DNA of 64,000 nucleotides from JABGPL01 sp964387885. GTDB lineage: Bacteria > Electryoneota > AABM5-125-24 > Hatepunaeales > Hatepunaeaceae. Below, one piece after another: positions 1 through 9,456 of the stretch; the first letter of the stretch is position 1; every line of letters starts with the position of its first letter. The stretch lies in the NCBI GenBank assembly GCA_964387885.1, contig CAYLYZ010000013.1:10399-74398 (forward strand), given 5' to 3'. Both the position numbers and the translations under genes were made by a program. A model generated the notes under the pieces. That model was given only the letters and a program-made list of their open reading frames with translations, made no database searches and was not told where the DNA came from.

Positions 1-2
1 GA

Positions 3-1247
3 GACTTTGTGTTTGCTGCGACCGACAATGAAGGTGATTTACTCTGGTCGCAGTCATACGACAGAGGTGATTGGGACATTGGAGGATCTGTAATACAGAC
101 TCCCGATGGTGGATTTTCTCTGGCTGGAACTTGCGATTGGGCGTGGGGTCCCATACCCGCCGCATTCTGGCTTATAAAAACGAACAGCGAAGGTGAAATC
201 CAATGGACGGAAACCTATGATGTTGGAGGCATTCGTACATCATTTGGATCACATTTACTCTTAGAACAGGGGAGTTACATACTGGCGGGAAGTTTCGAAT
301 TAGACTTCTCTTTGGTTAAGACTGATCCTGAACCATTTTGGATTGCTTTGCCTGATACGACGCTGCTTGAGGATGTTCAACTTACATTAGACAGTGATTA
401 TATTCACGAGCATATATCCACCATGTCTCTGCCTGACTCTGCCCTGGAAATATCTGTAGTTGATGGCATACATCTCTCCTGCGAGTTGAATGAAGAGGGT
501 TTAATCATTACACCTGATCTTAATTGGAATGGGATTGATTACGTACGACTGGCGGTTTCTGATCCCAACGAAAACATCGATACTACCAACCTGTATCTTA
601 CGGTACATCAACTGAATGATCTGCCGGACAACTTCAGGCTTCTCTACCCCGGCAATGGATATAGAGCCGATTCTGACACATTGTTTTTCGTCTGGGAGCA
701 AGCTGTCCAGAACGAGTTGGAACCTGACGAAGTCGAATATAACCTGTTCTTCAACGCTGATAGTAATGAATATAGCATCACCAACTATCCCGTAACGACC
801 TACACTGATCTCGATATTAGGATGCTCCTCGACTCACTTCGAATTGAATCAGGAGAGGATGACATATCGGTGGAATGGTGGGTGACGGCTGTTGATGACA
901 GTGGTTCTGTTGAATGCGAAGAGCGGTTCACATTTAACATTCCATCGATGAATATTAAACATGGTCAGCAGGTCATTGTTCCGGGTGAATATGTCCTTCT
1001 TCCAATCTATCCCAATCCATTTAATTCAGTTGCTCACATTCGATTTGGAATCCCAAAGGCTTCGAGTGTAACGATTTCAGCGTGCGACATTTTTGGGCGA
1101 CAAATAACTTTGGTGACTGAACAAACCTGGTTGACCGGATTCCACTCGATTGCCTGGGATGCATCGAGGTATCCGGCAGGGCTTTATTTCATTCGCCTTG
1201 AAACAGCAGGGCAGGTGTTCACCCAAAAAGTAATCTTAGCAAAGTAG
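3..1247 (+). CDS. Secreted propeller protein with T9SS sorting domain, 5'-truncated
   Basis: The reading frame is open from base 3, so the true start and signal peptide lie outside the window. The N-terminal part holds the last propeller-type repeats (GGFSLAGT, FWLIKTNSEG, IQWTETYD) of the same family as the next gene. About residues 110-200 resemble a cadherin-like tandem domain (NWNGIDYVRLAVSDPNE followed by LNDLP). About 205-305 is an Fn3-like beta segment, and the last 80 residues (from YPNPFNS at about nt 1012) are a type A sorting domain ending in QKVILAK. Domain order is the same as in the following gene, so the two are tandem paralogs. The sorting domain is divergent from the homogenised copies downstream. 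The role is inferred only as a cell-surface or secreted T9SS cargo; no enzymatic motif is visible. Confidence 0.85.
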   Translation, partial: DFVFAATDNEGDLLWSQSYDRGDWDIGGSVIQTPDGGFSLAGTCDWAWGPIPAAFWLIKTNSEGEIQWTETYDVGGIRTSFGSHLLLEQGSYILAGSFELDFSLVKTDPEPFWIALPDTTLLEDVQLTLDSDYIHEHISTMSLPDSALEISVVDGIHLSCELNEEGLIITPDLNWNGIDYVRLAVSDPNENIDTTNLYLTVHQLNDLPDNFRLLYPGNGYRADSDTLFFVWEQAVQNELEPDEVEYNLFFNADSNEYSITNYPVTTYTDLDIRMLLDSLRIESGEDDISVEWWVTAVDDSGSVECEERFTFNIPSMNIKHGQQVIVPGEYVLLPIYPNPFNSVAHIRFGIPKASSVTISACDIFGRQITLVTEQTWLTGFHSIAWDASRYPAGLYFIRLETAGQVFTQKVILAK

Positions 1248-1256
1248 GAGGAAATC

Positions 1257-3293
1257 ATGATACCTATTTTGAATTGTCTTTTAATAACCATGTTAATCGC
1301 ATGTGTCGGAGTTGTTGATGCCCAACCAGATGTACTCTGGATGCAGACGTATGGAGGAGAAGAGGGTGAAACTTTCTTTTCGGGTATTCAGGTGGATAAT
1401 GAAGGCTATGGGCTGGCAGGCTGTACGGAATCTTTCGGTGCAGGTTCTACCGACTTCTGGTTTATCAGAACCGATGTGGATGGAGATTCTCTCTGGTCTT
1501 GCACTTATGGGGGAGAGAATCCAGATGTTTGCCGTTCACTTGTCCGTACCGATGATGGTGGATTTGCACTTGCCGGGAATACCCGCTCCTTTGGTGCGGG
1601 TTCCAGGGACTTCTGGCTTGTCAGAACAGACAGCGACGGTGACTCCCTGTGGTCCCGGACATACGGGGGAGAAAGACTTGACCAGTGTAATGTACTGCTC
1701 CAAACCGCTGATGACGGTTTTGCCTTAGGTGGTTGCACAGAGTCGTTCGGAGTCGGTCGTGGCTTCTGGCTTGTCAGAACCAACGCCGACGGTGACTCCC
1801 TCTGGTCACGAACATATGGGAGAGGGAGCTGCCATGCGCTTATTCAAACCGCTGACGGTGGTTTTGCTCTTGCTGGAACAATGAGCAATGGCTTTGCAAT
1901 TTTGTTGGTCAAAACTGACGAGGATGGCGATTCCCTTTGGTCGCAAACCTTCGAGAGAGGAAATAATAATAATGGCTGTTCCGTACTTATCCAGACAACT
2001 GATGGTGGTTTCGCTCTCGCTGGTAGAACCGGTAGTGACTTCTGGCTTGCCAGAACCACCGCAGACGGCGACTTCCTCTGGTCCGGGACATACGGTGGAG
2101 GGAGGCATGAGGGTTGTGAAGCGCTTATCCAAACTGCTGATGAAGGATTTGTAATGGGCGGGTATAAACGGTTTTTAGGTGGGGATTCTATTGACATCCG
2201 GCTTGTGCGAACTGACGCTGAAGGCAATTTAATCTGGTCGCAGACCTATGGTGATGAGAACGATGATAGATGCAATTTTTTAATCCAGAAAGATGATGGT
2301 GGTTTTGTTCTGGCAGGGAAAACAGATTCATTCGGTAATGGAGGTGAGTTCTTATTGATTGAAACCGGGAGGGAGCGAACATGCTGGAAACCGCTATCAG
2401 ATATTGTTATTGCAGAAGATGACTCCGTGTTTTTCGAAATGGATTCTCTTTTAAATCAGATTTATAATCCATACGTACCGGATTCATCACTATTCATCGA
2501 AGTTCAAAATGGCGAAAACCTTTTCAGCGAATTGACCGAAGAAGGATTAAGGATTAGACCGAGGATTAACTGGAACGGGATTGATTCCCTAAGATTAATC
2601 GTAACCGATCCAGATGATATAATCGACACTACATATCTACGCCTGACAGCTCTGCCCGTCAACGATCTTCCAAACAATTTCCGTCTTCTACTCCCTGAAA
2701 ACGACATTGATGTGGATACGTCACATATCTTTTTCGCCTGGCAACAAGCAACTCAAAACGAGTGGGAATTTGACGAAGTTCACTATAATCTTCATTTCTG
2801 GTCAGAAGAGGGAGAATGGGAGGTCGAAAACCTGTCGGTGACGACTTATGGTATCATTGATATTGAGGCACTGACGGATTCTATGAGGATTGATCTGGAT
2901 CAAGGAGGTTTATTGGTCGAATGGTGGGTGAGTGCGGTAGACGATAGTGGGTATGTTGAAAGTGACGACATTTTCACCTTTTTCATTCCGCCACTTAACG
3001 CTCAACCAAACATGGGAAGCACTATCCCCAGGGAGTTTCACCTGTTTCCAGCCTACCCTAATCCATTTAACTCCACAACCACCATCACCTACGGTCTACC
3101 CGTCGCATCAAATGTATCGCTGAAACTCTTTGACCTGTCATGTCGGTTGATTCAGACATTGGTTGAGGGAGAAAGACAGGCTGGTGTACAAACCACAATC
3201 CTGAATGCTGCTGATCTGCTATCAGGATTGTATTTCGTTCGTTTAAGTGTTTCCGGGCATGTGTTTACGAGGAAAGTAATGTTGGTCAGATAA
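1257..3293 (+). CDS. Secreted seven-repeat beta-propeller protein with T9SS sorting domain
   Basis: 678 aa. The ATG follows GGAGG at a 5-nt spacing. A signal peptide ends near residue 22 (VVDAQ). Residues about 24-370 contain exactly seven repeats of the pattern [DN]-x-[LI]-W-S-x-T-[YF]-G-G ... DGGFALAG-T-x-S-F-G ... FWLVRTD-x-DG, consistent with a seven-bladed propeller. A cadherin-like segment (NWNGIDSLRLIVTDPDD, then VNDLP) and an Fn3-like segment follow. A type A sorting domain starts near residue 598 (YPNPFNSTTTITYGLP) and ends RKVMLVR. The gene lies 9 nt after a paralog and 13 nt before the next gene, so co-transcription is likely. No catalytic residues are recognised; binding or display at the surface is an inference. 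Confidence 0.92.
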   Translation: MIPILNCLLITMLIACVGVVDAQPDVLWMQTYGGEEGETFFSGIQVDNEGYGLAGCTESFGAGSTDFWFIRTDVDGDSLWSCTYGGENPDVCRSLVRTDDGGFALAGNTRSFGAGSRDFWLVRTDSDGDSLWSRTYGGERLDQCNVLLQTADDGFALGGCTESFGVGRGFWLVRTNADGDSLWSRTYGRGSCHALIQTADGGFALAGTMSNGFAILLVKTDEDGDSLWSQTFERGNNNNGCSVLIQTTDGGFALAGRTGSDFWLARTTADGDFLWSGTYGGGRHEGCEALIQTADEGFVMGGYKRFLGGDSIDIRLVRTDAEGNLIWSQTYGDENDDRCNFLIQKDDGGFVLAGKTDSFGNGGEFLLIETGRERTCWKPLSDIVIAEDDSVFFEMDSLLNQIYNPYVPDSSLFIEVQNGENLFSELTEEGLRIRPRINWNGIDSLRLIVTDPDDIIDTTYLRLTALPVNDLPNNFRLLLPENDIDVDTSHIFFAWQQATQNEWEFDEVHYNLHFWSEEGEWEVENLSVTTYGIIDIEALTDSMRIDLDQGGLLVEWWVSAVDDSGYVESDDIFTFFIPPLNAQPNMGSTIPREFHLFPAYPNPFNSTTTITYGLPVASNVSLKLFDLSCRLIQTLVEGERQAGVQTTILNAADLLSGLYFVRLSVSGHVFTRKVMLVR

Positions 3294-3306
3294 AAAAGGA
3301 AAAACA

Positions 3307-5751
3307 ATGAGAACCTTAACTCTTTTATTCATCAGCATCTGCATCGTCATGATAGTGGGTGGTAACCTTTTAGCCCAGATTAATTTCACCGGGCATTTCA
3401 TTAAGGAATCGAATCCGTTCGAAGGTGCCTGCAGTGTCCATGCCTCAGATCTTGATGGTGATGGCGATATGGACGTTCTCGGAGCTGCCTTTGATGCTAA
3501 TAGTATATCCTGGTGGGAGAACGATGGTGAGGGTAGATTCACGGGGCATACGATCACGCGTGATTTTGAAGACGCAAGATGTGTTTATGCTGCAGATATT
3601 GACGGCGATGAGGATATGGATGTGCTTGGAGCCGGCTGGGACTCAGGTGTTGCCTGGTGGGAGAACAATGGCGAGCAGGAGTTCGAAGAACATGTCATCA
3701 CCGATGACTTTGAAGGCGCTTTTTCAGTATATGCCGAGGACATTGATGGTGACGGCGATATTGATGCACTGGGAGCTGCAATAGGCTCGAATGAGATTAC
3801 CTGGTGGGAGAATGATGGTGAAAGGGGATTCAGCGAGCATACTATAGCTGACGATTTTAATGGCGCTGAATCCGTCTTTGCCGCCGATGTTGACAGCGAT
3901 GGCGATATGGATGTGCTCGGAGCTGGTGGTGATGTAATCACCTGGTGGGAGAACGACGGCGAACAGGAGTTCACACAACACAATATTGCGGATGCTGAAA
4001 TGGCGAATTCTGTCTACGCTGAAGACGTTGACGGGGATGACGACATGGACATCCTCGGAGCAGCTTGGAATGGTGGGTTTGCATGGTGGGAGAACAATGG
4101 CGAACAGGAGTTCGAAGAGCATCGGGTGGGGTGGTTAAGAAACGCAACGTCAGTTCATGCAATTGACCTTGATGGCGACGATGACATTGATATTCTCGGA
4201 AGTGCATCTACGTTTGATGAAATTGGGATGGGCGTACACCACGAATTTGCCTGGTTTGAGAACGATGGAGACCAAGAGTTCGATCAGCATATAATTGCAC
4301 ATCCTATGGGCGCAAGCTTTGTTTATGCTGCGGATATTGATGACGACGGGAATATGGACGTGCTGGGAGCCGCTTCCATAGACAATAACATCATGTGGTG
4401 GGAGAATCGGGACGAGGGGGATTTCCGGGATCATATCATTGCGGGCGATAATACTGGTGCATGTTCCATTGATACCGCAGATTTTGATGGTGATGGAGAT
4501 ATAGACCTGGTCGGGGCAAATCAAATCCACGATAACATTACCTGGTGGGAGAACCAGGGCGAGGGTGAATTCCGCGATCATATCATTACTGGTGAATTCG
4601 ATGGCGCCCACTTTGTCCATACCACCGACCTGGACAACGATGGTGATATGGATGTTCTGGGTTCCGCTGCAATTGATCGAGTGGGACCTGCTTGGGGGTA
4701 CATCTTCTGGTGGGAGAATGAAGGCGCGGGGGAGTTCAATGAGCATACGATAACCGATGATTTTGTTTTTGCCCACTCTATTTATGCCGCCGATGTTGAC
4801 AGCGATGGTGATATAGACGTGCTCGGAAGTAGAAGTAGCGCTGATTCTGCTATTGTCTGGTGGATTAACAATGGCGATCAGGAGTTTGAGGAGCAAATTA
4901 TGGTGGAAGATTCTTACGAGGCAAACTCTGTTCTGGCTGAAGATATTGACGACGATGGAGATATGGATGTGCTCGGGGCCAGTTACAGTGACGATAGAAT
5001 CACCTGGTGGGAGAACGACGGTGAGGAGGAGTTTACTGAACACACCATAGCTGATTATTTTGCTGGCGTTCGTTCAATATATGCGGTAGACATTGACGAC
5101 GACGGAGATATAGATATTCTTGGAGCTTCTTCCGATTCAAGTATGATTGCATGGTGGGAAAACGATGGTGAACAAGAGTTCACACGCCATATAATAACAG
5201 ATGACTTTAACAGCGTTCAGTCTGTTTATACGGCAGATATTGATAACGATGGAGATTTTGACGTGCTCGGAGCTGGTGGAGAGAGTGGCGCCTGGTGGGA
5301 AAACGACGGTGAGCAGAACTTTGAAGAACATATCATAGCAGATGATTTTGGCGCGGTATATATTTATCCTGCTGATATTGACGACGATGGTGACGTGGAT
5401 GTATTTAGTGCAGGTTATGACCTTATTGCGTGGTGGGAAAGCGATTTGGATCCTGAGTCTGTAAATGATCAGAGAAATCTTTTTCCCAGTGAGTTTTCAC
5501 TGGAACCGATCTACCCTAATCCCTTCAACTCCACAACCACCATCACTTACGGCTTGCCGGTCTCATCAAACATCTCACTGCATCTCTTCGACCTTCACGG
5601 ACGGCTGGCACTGACACTGTTTGAAGGCAGGCGGGATGCTGGTGTATATCGGATGTTGCTGAACGCGTCGGATATGCCGTCAGGATTGTATTTTGTAAGA
5701 TTTGAAGCGTTGAGTCAATTATCTACTCAGAAAGTAATGTTAATCCGATAA
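3307..5751 (+). CDS. FG-GAP/VCBS-like repeat protein (14 repeats) with T9SS sorting domain
   Basis: 814 aa with a signal peptide ending near ...LLAQ. The body is 14 repeats of about 46-50 residues with the core YAADIDGDGDMDVLGA followed by ITWWENDGEQEFTEH. The D-x-D-x-D-G-D-x-D loops are the acidic calcium-binding type seen in FG-GAP/VCBS integrin-like repeats. Fourteen repeats would make two seven-bladed propellers. The last repeat ends WWESDLDP and a short linker leads directly to the sorting domain (YPNPFNSTTTITYGLP, from about nt 5510). A shorter relative with seven such repeats starts at 14725. The terminal residues LSTQKVMLIR differ slightly from the homogenised group. Secreted or surface-attached location is inferred from the signal peptide and sorting domain. 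Confidence 0.93.
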   Translation: MRTLTLLFISICIVMIVGGNLLAQINFTGHFIKESNPFEGACSVHASDLDGDGDMDVLGAAFDANSISWWENDGEGRFTGHTITRDFEDARCVYAADIDGDEDMDVLGAGWDSGVAWWENNGEQEFEEHVITDDFEGAFSVYAEDIDGDGDIDALGAAIGSNEITWWENDGERGFSEHTIADDFNGAESVFAADVDSDGDMDVLGAGGDVITWWENDGEQEFTQHNIADAEMANSVYAEDVDGDDDMDILGAAWNGGFAWWENNGEQEFEEHRVGWLRNATSVHAIDLDGDDDIDILGSASTFDEIGMGVHHEFAWFENDGDQEFDQHIIAHPMGASFVYAADIDDDGNMDVLGAASIDNNIMWWENRDEGDFRDHIIAGDNTGACSIDTADFDGDGDIDLVGANQIHDNITWWENQGEGEFRDHIITGEFDGAHFVHTTDLDNDGDMDVLGSAAIDRVGPAWGYIFWWENEGAGEFNEHTITDDFVFAHSIYAADVDSDGDIDVLGSRSSADSAIVWWINNGDQEFEEQIMVEDSYEANSVLAEDIDDDGDMDVLGASYSDDRITWWENDGEEEFTEHTIADYFAGVRSIYAVDIDDDGDIDILGASSDSSMIAWWENDGEQEFTRHIITDDFNSVQSVYTADIDNDGDFDVLGAGGESGAWWENDGEQNFEEHIIADDFGAVYIYPADIDDDGDVDVFSAGYDLIAWWESDLDPESVNDQRNLFPSEFSLEPIYPNPFNSTTTITYGLPVSSNISLHLFDLHGRLALTLFEGRRDAGVYRMLLNASDMPSGLYFVRFEALSQLSTQKVMLIR

Positions 5752-5765
5752 AAGAGGGAAGAAAA

Positions 5766-8700
5766 ATGAAAGGATCATTCCTTATCTTACTGTCCGTATT
5801 TGTTTTAATCTCCACAAATGCGACGATATTCGCCAGTGAATTCACAGAACCATGCGAGAATCGAATGCTGCCTGCAGAGGTTCAGATGAGTCCGGATGAG
5901 TTGGATTTGTTTATTGAGGAAACTATGGAAAACTCCAGCATTTTTGGCTCGGCAGCATGTATAGTCAGAAATAGTCGGATCTGTCAGACTGGCTATTATG
6001 GCCTTGCGAATATTGCTGAGGACATTCCGGTAACGGAAAATACTGTTTTTCTAATGGTATCGGTGTCCAAAACTGTTACTGCGACAGCTCTCATGCAGCT
6101 ATGGGAAGATGGCGAGTTCCGCCTTGACGATCCTATTAACGATCGTCTGGAAAATTTTCAAGTCATTCATCCGGATTTTCCAAATACACAAATTACATAC
6201 CGAATGCTACTTACTCATACAGCTTCAATCGCTGATGTTTGGGACGGAGAGCGGAGCTTCGTCACGTGGGAACAGGATTATCAAATGCCTCTGGGTGATT
6301 TCCTGGAGGCCTATCTGGTCGAAGGCGGTCAGTTCTTTGTTGCCAATGATAATTTTTTGCGAAACGTCGAACCTGGAGGACCCTGGCACTACAGTAGTAT
6401 TGGTTCCGCTCTTATCGGATATCTTGTTGAATGTATTTCGGGAGTTCCTTTTGAGGATTACTGCCAGGAAAATATATTTGATCCTCTGGGTATGGAAAGC
6501 GCATCCTGGTTTCTTGAGGAATTCCTTGAGAACAGACCGGAGGACATGGCAATACCTTACAATGCCAACGGTCAAGCGTATCATCAATGTCATTGGGGAC
6601 CATGGCCAGCCGCGATGTTGAGATGCACTGTACCGGATTTTACTCAATTTCTCCTGACCATTAATCAGTATGGTAGCAATGGAGATGTCACTATTCTTGA
6701 CAGCGCAACTGTTGATATGATGATGACAGTAGAGGTTGAACGTGTCAATGCAGGTGTTTATGGCATCCATGATGTGGGTTTGCATTGGGCGAGAATGGTT
6801 ATTGATGAAATTCCTTATTGGAATCATGTAGGCAGCTGGTGGGGAGCCGGAAATCTGATAACTTTCCATCTACCTACAGATACCGGGACATTGTATTTCA
6901 CAAACAGGAAAGCTTCTGAGATTTTTAATTCAATTACAAATGTTACAGATGGATTACATGACCATGCACGAGAATGGATGAACTTCGGCGTTATGGAAGG
7001 TCAAGTTGTGGATGTTGAAACCGATGAAGCGATTGAAGGCGCAGTTGTTTCAACGACATACGGTCGAACTGCCGAGACAGACGAGGAGGGTTGCTACTTC
7101 CTGCCATTCGGAGATGAAATGCTGACCGCCTCTATCCCCGGATACAACGACTTGTTCATCGAAAATCTTGAAATCGCCGTTGATGAAACGCTCGAGGTGA
7201 ATTTCGAGTTGACTCATCCGGAAATGATCCTGACCATCGATGAATTCAATGCCGAGCTCAACCAGAATGAGTCAACTGAAGAATCCTTCGAAATCCGTAA
7301 CGACGGTAACGGTCTGATGGATTGGTGGGTAGAGAGATGTCTGCAGGGGGAAGCCGGAGTTGATCCATTTGAATTGCGTCGATCGATGATGGTCGGTCAG
7401 GCTGCTGAGGATAACTCCATCCAGGGTGTCGTTTTTATTGATGGCCTCTTTTACGTTTCCGGCAGACATGATGATAATCCGCAGATATATGTCTTTAATT
7501 CCGATTGTGAATTAGTTCGGTCTTTCGATCAACCGGGAGACGATATCCGAGGCTTCAAAGATCTGGCATGGGATGGAAATCTGATGTGGGGTGCAGCCAA
7601 CAATATTGTTTATGGATTTGATCTGGAGGGTGAAGTACATTTCAGTTTCAACTCACCGATTCGATCAGGAACATCTTTCGCTTGGGATCCAGACCGTGAA
7701 TTGTTGTGGATGTGTTCAACCACTTCAGATATCATAGCAATAGATACTGAAGGCAATGTACATACCGAATTAGATGATCATGGATTGCGAATCTACGGAC
7801 TCGCATACTGGTCCGAAGATCCGGACGGATACCCGGTTTATTCGTTCGCGAAAGAATCGGAAACAAACCGACCATTTCTGCATAAGTTCAATCCGGACGA
7901 AGATGAATTCATGCTTGTGAGTTATCTCGACACAGAAATTGGTGGTTCTCCATCGGGGATCTTCGTCGCAGAGAATTACGATGTATATAGTTCTGCGTTG
8001 ATTGCGATAGCAAATGACGGTGGTGACGACAGGATTGATGTCTGGCAGCTCCAGCCTAATGTTAGCTGGATGATTATCGATCCGGAAGAAGGTGAGCTCG
8101 ATCCTGAAAGCGAGACTGAAATTTCCCTGACTCTTGATGCAACAGATTTAGCCTCTGTTTTATGGGAGGGTGAGTTGGTTTTCGATCATGCCGTAGCAAT
8201 CGAGGAAACTCGTATTCCAATAACACTGAATGTGCAGGGAGACGGCGACCAGCCACGCGACCTGATCGTCCCTCTCGATGTGAATTGGAACATGATTTCG
8301 ATTAATGTTACTCCTCCAGAAGAGATGTGGGAACGTGAAGAAGGTCCGAATGTTATCCTGATGACCGAGCAACTCCGCGTTGACGAGGATAATCACCATC
8401 TGATACTAATGAAGAATGAGGATGGTATGTTCTACTTGCCAGCGTTCGGTTTCAACAACATTCCTTACTGGGATTTGACAGAGGGATATCTCGTGAAGGT
8501 CGATGAGGATATCGAAGCTGTCTGGTCAGGCGAACCAATCCCGGCAGATGCGGATATCCCGCTCGAACAGGATTGGAACCTGATTGCTTACTACCCGACA
8601 TATCAGCTCGATGCCAGTTCTCCGGACAATTATGTCCTGTCTCCGATTATTGATAATGTTCTGATTGCAAAAGACGGGGATGGTAACTTCATGTTACCTG

Positions 8701-9443
8701 CTTTCAACTTCTCCAACATGCCTCCCTGGCGGGAGACGCAGGGGTATCAAGTCAGGGTTGATGAAGAAGTGGTTTTGAATTATCCGGAGGAGCGGGAAGA
8801 ACTTGCGTTTACCCCCCCCTACCCCCTCCTGGAAACCAGGGTGGGAGGACAAGGAATTGTACTGACCGGTGAAAACATGAGCTTACTCATCACCTGCAAA
8901 CAAACGAAATCCGGTGAACAAATAGGCGCATTCAACACTAATGGAAAATTAGTCGGAATTGGGACAGTTGAATCTGACGGCAGGTGCGGATTGGCAGTTT
9001 GGGGAGATGATCCTGCTACAGATGAAGTCGATGGATTGCTCGATGGGGAGGTTTTTGACCTGCGTTTGCTGGATACCGGGCAGAACCTATTGATAGAATC
9101 CCAACATAGTGGTTCAGGTTTAGTCTACAAGGCTGATGAATTCACAGTAATGGATGTCATTGTTGAGTCAACTATCCCAACTGAATTCTATCTATCACAG
9201 GCATATCCCAATCCATTCAACTCAACGACAAGAATAACCTATGGTCTGCCAGTCACATCGAATGTATCCTTGAAACTCTATGACCTGTCAGGCCGGTTGA
9301 TACAAACCTTAGTTGAGGGAGAAAAACAAGCTGGTATACAAACCACAATCCTGAATGCTGCTGAATTGCCGTCGGGATTGTATTTCGTTCGCTTAAGTGC
9401 ATCCGGGCATGTGTTTACGAGGAAAGTGATGTTAGTCAGATAA
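5766..9443 (+). CDS. Secreted class C beta-lactamase-like serine hydrolase, multidomain, with T9SS sorting domain
   Basis: 1225 aa. A signal peptide is followed by a serine hydrolase domain at about residues 40-405 of the beta-lactamase/PBP4-like (S12) type: S99-V-S-K102 is the SxxK motif, Y209-S-S211 occupies the YxN position and H354-V-G356 the third motif. Ser instead of Asn in the second motif is a variation to note. Next come a carboxypeptidase regulatory-like domain (about 411-480, GQVVDVETDEAIEGAVV), a propeller-like module (about 534-830, FELRRSMMVG ... WDGNLMWG), the duplicated W-N-M-I-S module (about 833-1010), a palindrome-encoded linker, the GAFNTNGKLVG module (about 1035-1140) and the sorting domain from about 1144. 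The substrate cannot be told; such enzymes act on peptidoglycan stems, beta-lactams or esters. Confidence 0.9.
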   Translation: MKGSFLILLSVFVLISTNATIFASEFTEPCENRMLPAEVQMSPDELDLFIEETMENSSIFGSAACIVRNSRICQTGYYGLANIAEDIPVTENTVFLMVSVSKTVTATALMQLWEDGEFRLDDPINDRLENFQVIHPDFPNTQITYRMLLTHTASIADVWDGERSFVTWEQDYQMPLGDFLEAYLVEGGQFFVANDNFLRNVEPGGPWHYSSIGSALIGYLVECISGVPFEDYCQENIFDPLGMESASWFLEEFLENRPEDMAIPYNANGQAYHQCHWGPWPAAMLRCTVPDFTQFLLTINQYGSNGDVTILDSATVDMMMTVEVERVNAGVYGIHDVGLHWARMVIDEIPYWNHVGSWWGAGNLITFHLPTDTGTLYFTNRKASEIFNSITNVTDGLHDHAREWMNFGVMEGQVVDVETDEAIEGAVVSTTYGRTAETDEEGCYFLPFGDEMLTASIPGYNDLFIENLEIAVDETLEVNFELTHPEMILTIDEFNAELNQNESTEESFEIRNDGNGLMDWWVERCLQGEAGVDPFELRRSMMVGQAAEDNSIQGVVFIDGLFYVSGRHDDNPQIYVFNSDCELVRSFDQPGDDIRGFKDLAWDGNLMWGAANNIVYGFDLEGEVHFSFNSPIRSGTSFAWDPDRELLWMCSTTSDIIAIDTEGNVHTELDDHGLRIYGLAYWSEDPDGYPVYSFAKESETNRPFLHKFNPDEDEFMLVSYLDTEIGGSPSGIFVAENYDVYSSALIAIANDGGDDRIDVWQLQPNVSWMIIDPEEGELDPESETEISLTLDATDLASVLWEGELVFDHAVAIEETRIPITLNVQGDGDQPRDLIVPLDVNWNMISINVTPPEEMWEREEGPNVILMTEQLRVDEDNHHLILMKNEDGMFYLPAFGFNNIPYWDLTEGYLVKVDEDIEAVWSGEPIPADADIPLEQDWNLIAYYPTYQLDASSPDNYVLSPIIDNVLIAKDGDGNFMLPAFNFSNMPPWRETQGYQVRVDEEVVLNYPEEREELAFTPPYPLLETRVGGQGIVLTGENMSLLITCKQTKSGEQIGAFNTNGKLVGIGTVESDGRCGLAVWGDDPATDEVDGLLDGEVFDLRLLDTGQNLLIESQHSGSGLVYKADEFTVMDVIVESTIPTEFYLSQAYPNPFNSTTRITYGLPVTSNVSLKLYDLSGRLIQTLVEGEKQAGIQTTILNAAELPSGLYFVRLSASGHVFTRKVMLVR
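8806..8858. repeat. In-frame palindromic insert in inter-module linker (copy 1)
   Basis: A C-rich/G-rich imperfect inverted repeat (core 8822-8847, CCCTCCTGG and CCAGGGTGGGAGG around AAA) sits between the VVLNYP end of one module and GENMS of the next. It is translated as TPPYPLLETRVGG. Confidence 0.75.
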
Positions 9444-9456
9444 AGGAGAAAGAAAA

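Noticed and set aside
3585..5043. Long open frames on the minus strand across the FG-GAP genes (also 14752-15543)
   Set aside because: They are mirror frames of the repetitive GAYGAY codons, lack ribosome sites and signal peptides, and lie wholly inside well-supported + strand genes.
8806..8858. C/G-tract palindromes as transcription terminators
   Set aside because: They lie inside open reading frames without a following T-run, and the frames continue for hundreds of codons.
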